A stretch of 64,000 bases of DNA. It comes from Tetraselmis striata (lineage: Eukaryota > Chlorophyta > Chlorodendrophyceae > Chlorodendrales > Chlorodendraceae). Shown piece by piece: positions 59,564-64,000 of the stretch. The translations under genes were made by a program, and so were the position numbers. Numbering within the stretch: position 1 is the stretch's first letter; each line of letters opens with the position of its first letter. A model generated the notes under the pieces. That model was given only the letters and a program-made list of their open reading frames with translations, had not been told where the DNA came from and ran no database searches. The stretch is from NCBI GenBank assembly GCA_006384855.1, contig VCJN01003346.1, positions 62,001-126,000 of the forward strand. The letters are read 5' to 3'.

Positions 59564-60312
59564 ATGGCCTCCGCCGCTAGCTGCACGCTCCGCGCTCAGT
59601 CTGCTGGACAAATATGCTCGCGCGGCAATGGCATAGTTGGGCGGGGAGTTGCAGCTCTTGCTGCGCGAGCTCCACTGCGGCAGGCGTCCCTGGGCCGCCG
59701 CCTCGCCCCTCTGACTGTCCGCGCGCACAAGGTCCAGGTTAACTTCGAGGGGAAGTCGTATGAGCTAGAGGTGTCCGAGGGACAGAACATCCTTGAGGTG
59801 TGCTCGTAGTAAAACCACATCCTATCGGGCAACTGAACACACTGGACGAATTGGTGTGGCATCCTGCTCGAGCGTGAGAGCATCGGCGAAGCTGCATGCG
59901 GTTATCAGCGGTGACGCTTCTCGCCCTTGCAGGTGGCACTGGACCAGGGTCTGGAGCTTCCCTGCGATTGCATGATGGGCGTGTGCATGACCTGCCCTGC
60001 CAAGAAGGTGTGTAACCACACGTCAACCATCCCATCACCAGTGTCCAGCGCCTAATGATCCAATTCATCGCTCCAGGTGAGCGGCGAGATTGACCAGGGC
60101 GCGGGCATGCTATCGGAGGACACCATCGAGAAGGGCTACACGCTGCTTTGCGTGGCCACACCCAAGTCGGACGCCGTCATCGATTGTATCTCTGAGGTAT
60201 GTATGGGGGACACTGGTTTCTCTGACAATGGTAGATCCTGGGCGTACCTGACACCGCCATGCTGCGTTATTTGCAGGAGGAGCTGTTGTCTGTGCAGATG
60301 GGCGAACTCTAA
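59564..60312 (+). CDS. FDC1: FdC1-like plastid [2Fe-2S] ferredoxin
   Basis: Plant-type ferredoxin of the C-terminally extended FdC1 class, a plastid one-electron carrier whose partner is not settled. Exons 59564-59797, 59933-60007, 60077-60196 and 60277-60312 (TAA): 465 bases, 154 residues, all introns phase 0. Residues 1 to about 50 are an Ala/Arg/Ser-rich transit peptide. The mature part starts at HKVQVNFEGKSYELEV. Iron-sulphur ligands lie in CDCMMGVCMTCP (C-x4-C-x2-C) with the fourth Cys in TLLCVATP. MTCPAKKVSGEIDQ, GMLSEDTIEKGYTLLC and EEELLSVQM are FdC1 hallmarks rather than PetF. An extra Cys precedes the cluster by two residues (LPCDC, where plants have PYDC). Start chosen at the only ATG opening the leader. 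Convergent with the AP2 gene. Confidence 0.92.
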
Positions 60313-61575
60313 GCAACACAGAAGTGTAATCCGAAAGCGATTTCGTGTGAATGCCTACCCAGACCTCCATCCCTATGGCCAACGTCAGCAGTTTACATTG
60401 CACTTGTACAGACCATAGCCAGCACATCTGGGGCGGATAACGTAGCCTTAATCACTCGGAGGTGTATTTTTCTACACAGCGCAGCAGTGTTGCATGCAAG
60501 GCATGGGCAACAACTAGTGAGCCCACCTGCAGTGGCAGTCGATGGATATACCACTTTGACGTATCCTGCCGGCGACCCGTCAAGAGTTGGCGAGATAACC
60601 TTGCGTTTCTGCACACACACACACACACACACAAATGCAACCATACTGACTGCATTCAAAGTAGGCCAGCATCCGCCATAGTCTTACTATTATTGGACGC
60701 AGACCAGCGTCCAATCCGGTGTCATGTACAGTCTATTGTCGATATGAGAATCCGCGTTTGTGTCGATATGATAATCCGCGTTTATTCATGTGCCTGCAGA
60801 GTGCGCAGGAGCCAAGCCCTCTGACTGACCCTCTGCCCCCCCCCCCCTGCTCGCGTATGGGGTGGTGTGCTCAGTAGCTAGCTGCACAGCAATGCTCAGT
60901 ACCCTCTGATGTTTCATTGTCTGTTCATATTTGGGGGGGGGAGGGGGGGGGGGGGGTAATTGATGCGGCGGGCGAGGGGGTAGTGAGGCCCCGGTTTGTG
61001 CTCCCACAGCACAGGGATGAAACGCCACAGCTGCAGCTACCTGTACCTCTTGCAGCTCTGGGCGAACAGAATGTATTGAGAACACCATTTAGACAATGCA
61101 TTGCTTCATGAACTCGTCCGTTGCATGTCGCAATATTCATCGTGACATCCCTGGTGCAGAGCAGATTCTCTGCAGAATATATGAGGCGGTATACCAGCCA
61201 AGGGTGCCGCGGCACGACACCCATGCGGGGATGCATAGCGCATGGCATCTCCTGCTGCATGCTGTCGAGCGAGTGCGCAGATGGCTCGTCTACTGAACCA
61301 ATTCAGTGCTGTGTCACATTGCATCGCGTGTGGACATTTGCTAACTTCAACGGTCTGACAACTACCAGCTGCGTGGATTTATTCATATGTTAGCTGTTCC
61401 GCTGCCTGCGTCGATGCATCCCTGACTTGCCCTGGTACGGCCGTGTCCAGACTTCTGTGTTCAGGGGTTGGCATCACTACTGCTTGGTTATTGTGGATCA
61501 TTCTCTCCCAGCCGGGAAATTCAGCTGCAATGGTCACTCTGAGCGCCAGCCAGCCTTCAGACCAGTGCCAAGCCC
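60313..61575. other. convergent intergenic region between FDC1 and AP2 gene
   Basis: 3' UTRs of both genes, a (CA)n run at 60612-60634, a C-tract at about 60836-60847 and a G-tract at 60934-60956. ORFs here lack motifs. Confidence 0.5.
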
Positions 61576-63177
61576 TCACGCCAGGCAGGCCCGTATGGGA
61601 ATTTGTCTGCAGCGGCGGTTGAGAGTCCTCTTGCCGATGGCGCCTGAGTTCACAGAGTAGCAGTTGCGTTGGATGAACTGGTGGCGGTAGACAGGGCGAC
61701 ACCCTCCTTCCTCACTGTGCTGTGGCGTAGATGGGCTTGGGGGACGGGAAGCCTTCCTTGCTTTACTGTCTGCCCGGGTAGCGGCCGCCTTGTCTTTGCT
61801 AGGGTCGTTGCCTGCCGTGGGTGAGGTGCAGCTGCTGATGGCCTCGGCCACCAGCTCCTCCTCGGTTAGGCGAGCCAGGTGGTTGATCTCTGAATCGTAA
61901 TTCTCAATCTCGAAGTTGGTTTCTGCGGAGGTGCCGTTCTGAAGTGCCTGAAGAAACAACGGAGGGAGGGTAAGTCAGCACCCTGCACGAATACAGGGTG
62001 CAGGGGCTGGAAATGCTAGGGTGCAAAGTCGACGGCCCAGTGCACAGCGGAAACCGATGTAGTGTGGAGTTGAGCCGGACCTTGAAAATTGCGGCACGGT
62101 CGTAAGCACGGGCGGCATCCTCTTCGATACTGTGTAGGCCGAGGTGCACCTGCAACAGCGCGGACCCGGCAAGGGGAATCAGTTGTGTACTGCAGAAACC
62201 CCGGGGACGGTGGCCCGGTGATGGTAGCAGTAATATACTAAGGGCGGCGGGGACACTACGACACCTGTTTGCCCGAGAGGTTGATCTGAGCATTCCACTT
62301 GCCAGTAGGCTTTAGAAGAGACACGCCCCTGCATCGAAACATGGATACACAGATCAGCAACCAGGCAGCAAGGCCAAGTTGTCAAGGATACAACTTCAGA
62401 CGAGAAAGGCAGCCTTTCAGCGGCGTGACGGGGGGCGAGCTGGCGGCAGGATCGAGTAATTGACCAGGGCGGCTCACTTGTAGCTGGAGGTGCTGCCGTT
62501 TTTGCGAGCCGCGTCGCGAAGCAGTGCGACCAAGTCGGCGTGCGGGAGGCCTGGAGAAGGATGCCACAGTTCGAATCAGCCGATAGGCTTGCCGGATGAC
62601 GAGCAGCGGTTGATAATTCTGGCGGTAATCAGGTCATTAGGCGAGGTGAGAATATATACATTGCTGCATACCGTGAATATAGGCGATCTCGTCAGAATAT
62701 TCCTCAATAGGGAAGTTTGTCCGCGCTGCCCAAAAGTCCTTGTTTATTACCGCCCTGTCGAATGCCCGAGCCGCCTCCTCCTCGGTCTCGTGGTCGCCAA
62801 GACTAGTGGTCTTGCCGTAGGCAGAGATCTGCGGTGGCGAGGTGCGGCGAGTTCAAATAGCGGACCTTGCAAATAGCTGCCGAATACGTATGCTAGGGAA
62901 TACGTAATGGTAATGAGTTAGTAAAAACGATAATCTAAATACTTTATTACTTTAATTTAAGGGCAGCAATATATGTAGGGTAGTACTGGTAGCAGAGCAG
63001 CAGTGCTGGCGGTACTTGAAATCGCAGGTGCCGGATTGGGGCTGCCACAGGAGAGACACGCACGCGAACAGAGGGGACGGGCCACACCTGTGCTCTCCAC
63101 TTGCCAGTGGGACGGAAAAGGGTGACGCCCCTGTAAACGCTAGATTTGGGGGTCTTGCCGCTAGATCCGCGCACCAT
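61576..63177 (-). CDS. double AP2-domain transcription factor
   Basis: Sequence-specific nuclear regulator of the AP2 (two-domain) class. Exons 63177-63088, 62828-62672, 62550-62478, 62328-62265, 62149-62081 and 61947-61576: 825 bases, 274 residues, phases consistent. Domain 1: SSVYRGVTLFRPTGKWRAQ, ISAYGKTTSLGDHETEEEAA, ARAFDRAVINKDFWAARTNF, PIEEYSDEI. Linker: HADLVALLRDAARKNGST. Domain 2: SSYKGVSLLKPTGKWNAQIN, VHLGLHSIEEDAARAYDRAA, SAETNFEIENYDSEI. The C-terminal 90 residues are basic and Ser/Pro-rich. ATG at 63177 is assumed. Upstream minus-strand sequence 63330-63190 has an acidic stretch (NFDLLGDDLPEAW) that could be a further N-terminal exon, but no clean splice was found. Target genes cannot be inferred. 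Confidence 0.88.
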
Positions 63178-64000
63178 CTTCGCCAGCAGGAATGTATATA
63201 ACGACTCGAGAGAATATTCCAGGCTTCCGGCAGGTCGTCGCCAAGGAGGTCAAAGTTAGGCAGGAATTGGCTGGGGTTGCCAGGTGTAGCCACCAGACTC
63301 CGGTTATAACGTTCAGATACCCTCGCAGGGTGGATGCGTGATGCGTGGCCTCGGATTCGCCTTAGGGAGAAGGCCGGTATATAGCAGCGAGGGACCCTTG
63401 TGAGCCGCTGCGGCGACCGATTCAGCACAGGCCGAGCTACCGAAAAACCCTTCCCTGACTTGGAAACCGATACAATAACGGTTCAGCAGAATAGTCCGTA
63501 CACGTGTTCTGTCGTCAGTATCGAGTAGGTGTGTACAGATGCTGAATGGTTCGCATTCCAGGGCCGGAGGAAACGGCGGAGTCGCGGTTCACGGGGAGGA
63601 GAGCACAGCGCTGGGCTGCAGGTGTATCGTTCCGAGATGTGAGGCATCCTTGTGGCAGGTCGGAGTCGACGGTGGTACGTCAAGTACTTTGCCCACGCTT
63701 GCAGCGCGCCGCTTCCCTGTCTGAAAGCTCTGGAAGCTGCTAGCTCCGCTGGTTTGGGGTGCAGGAGCAGCCAGCGTGTCCATCTGCTTCTTTTAGTTAT
63801 ATTATGCCAGTAACTACGGGTACGGTACTGCTGGCAGTATGCAAAATAGGTATACCAGTAGTTCCCTAACCGGTAAGGCGGTACGCTACTGGTACTGTAC
63901 GACTGTACGACTGCTCATCTGCGGATGCGCGATGACGCGCGGGGTAGTGTACGAAGATACACCGTCGACGACGACACATAAATCCATACTTATGAGGGTA
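63178..64000. other. AP2 gene 5' region
   Basis: May contain an upstream exon (see AP2 entry) and the promoter. A minus-strand ORF 63783-63589 (MDTLAAPAPQTSGASSFQSF) is Ser/Pro-rich and could be a 5' exon of the same gene, unproven. The last 200 bases are GTAC-rich spacer. Confidence 0.35.

Overview
This is nuclear DNA of a photosynthetic eukaryote, most likely a chlorophyte green alga. Genes are split by many short GT-AG introns. There is a plastid-type [2Fe-2S] ferredoxin of the FdC1 kind with a transit peptide, a plant-type aspartate carbamoyltransferase with a leader, a plant-like glyoxalase-fold protein and a double-AP2 regulator. No operon, ribosome-binding-site or CRISPR structure is present. 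Long homopolymer C/G runs are scattered through introns and spacers.

Host genes, left to right: a CHID1-like GH18 protein (minus, 7145 to beyond the left edge; 12 exons resolved, last exon outside); a WDTC1/DCAF9-like WD40+TPR protein (plus, 19024-23546, 16 exons, one frame break in the first recognised exon); the 3' end of an unknown gene (plus, 28592-29034); a BED-finger/hAT-transposase-derived gene whose catalytic core looks degraded (minus, 32643-29440); a VOC/glyoxalase-fold gene (plus, 42908-43672), convergent with PYRB (minus, 46049-44431); and FDC1 (plus, 59564-60312), convergent with a double-AP2 regulator (minus, 63177-61576).

The spacers are dominated by mobile elements. A 4.29-kb element (7543-11830) has 36-bp perfect terminal inverted repeats, subterminal arrays of about 21 bp, and an intron-containing gene for a coiled-coil protein. 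One LINE family has a reverse transcriptase, a possible C-terminal nuclease and a shared 3' tail (15750-16959, 24190-24433, 52347-55681). A second LINE remnant has a 377-bp triplication (40370-42560). There are two copies of a gag-like repeat (about 13880-14360 and 46840-47960), a decayed DIRS-like reverse transcriptase (about 37600-38200) and a MITE-like inverted-repeat unit (48258-48883).

The most interesting object is a 3.22-kb tyrosine-recombinase element (55743-58965). Its split direct repeats have the A1-ORFs-B1-A2-B2 layout of PAT/Ngaro-type elements. It encodes a gag-like protein and a tyrosine recombinase but no reverse transcriptase. It sits inside a LINE tail, and a sister tail a few dozen bases away shows the uninterrupted site, so both ends can be placed to about one base, with no target duplication.

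Exon borders were derived by hand from splice signals and reading phase. Family names rest on remembered family patterns, not database searches.
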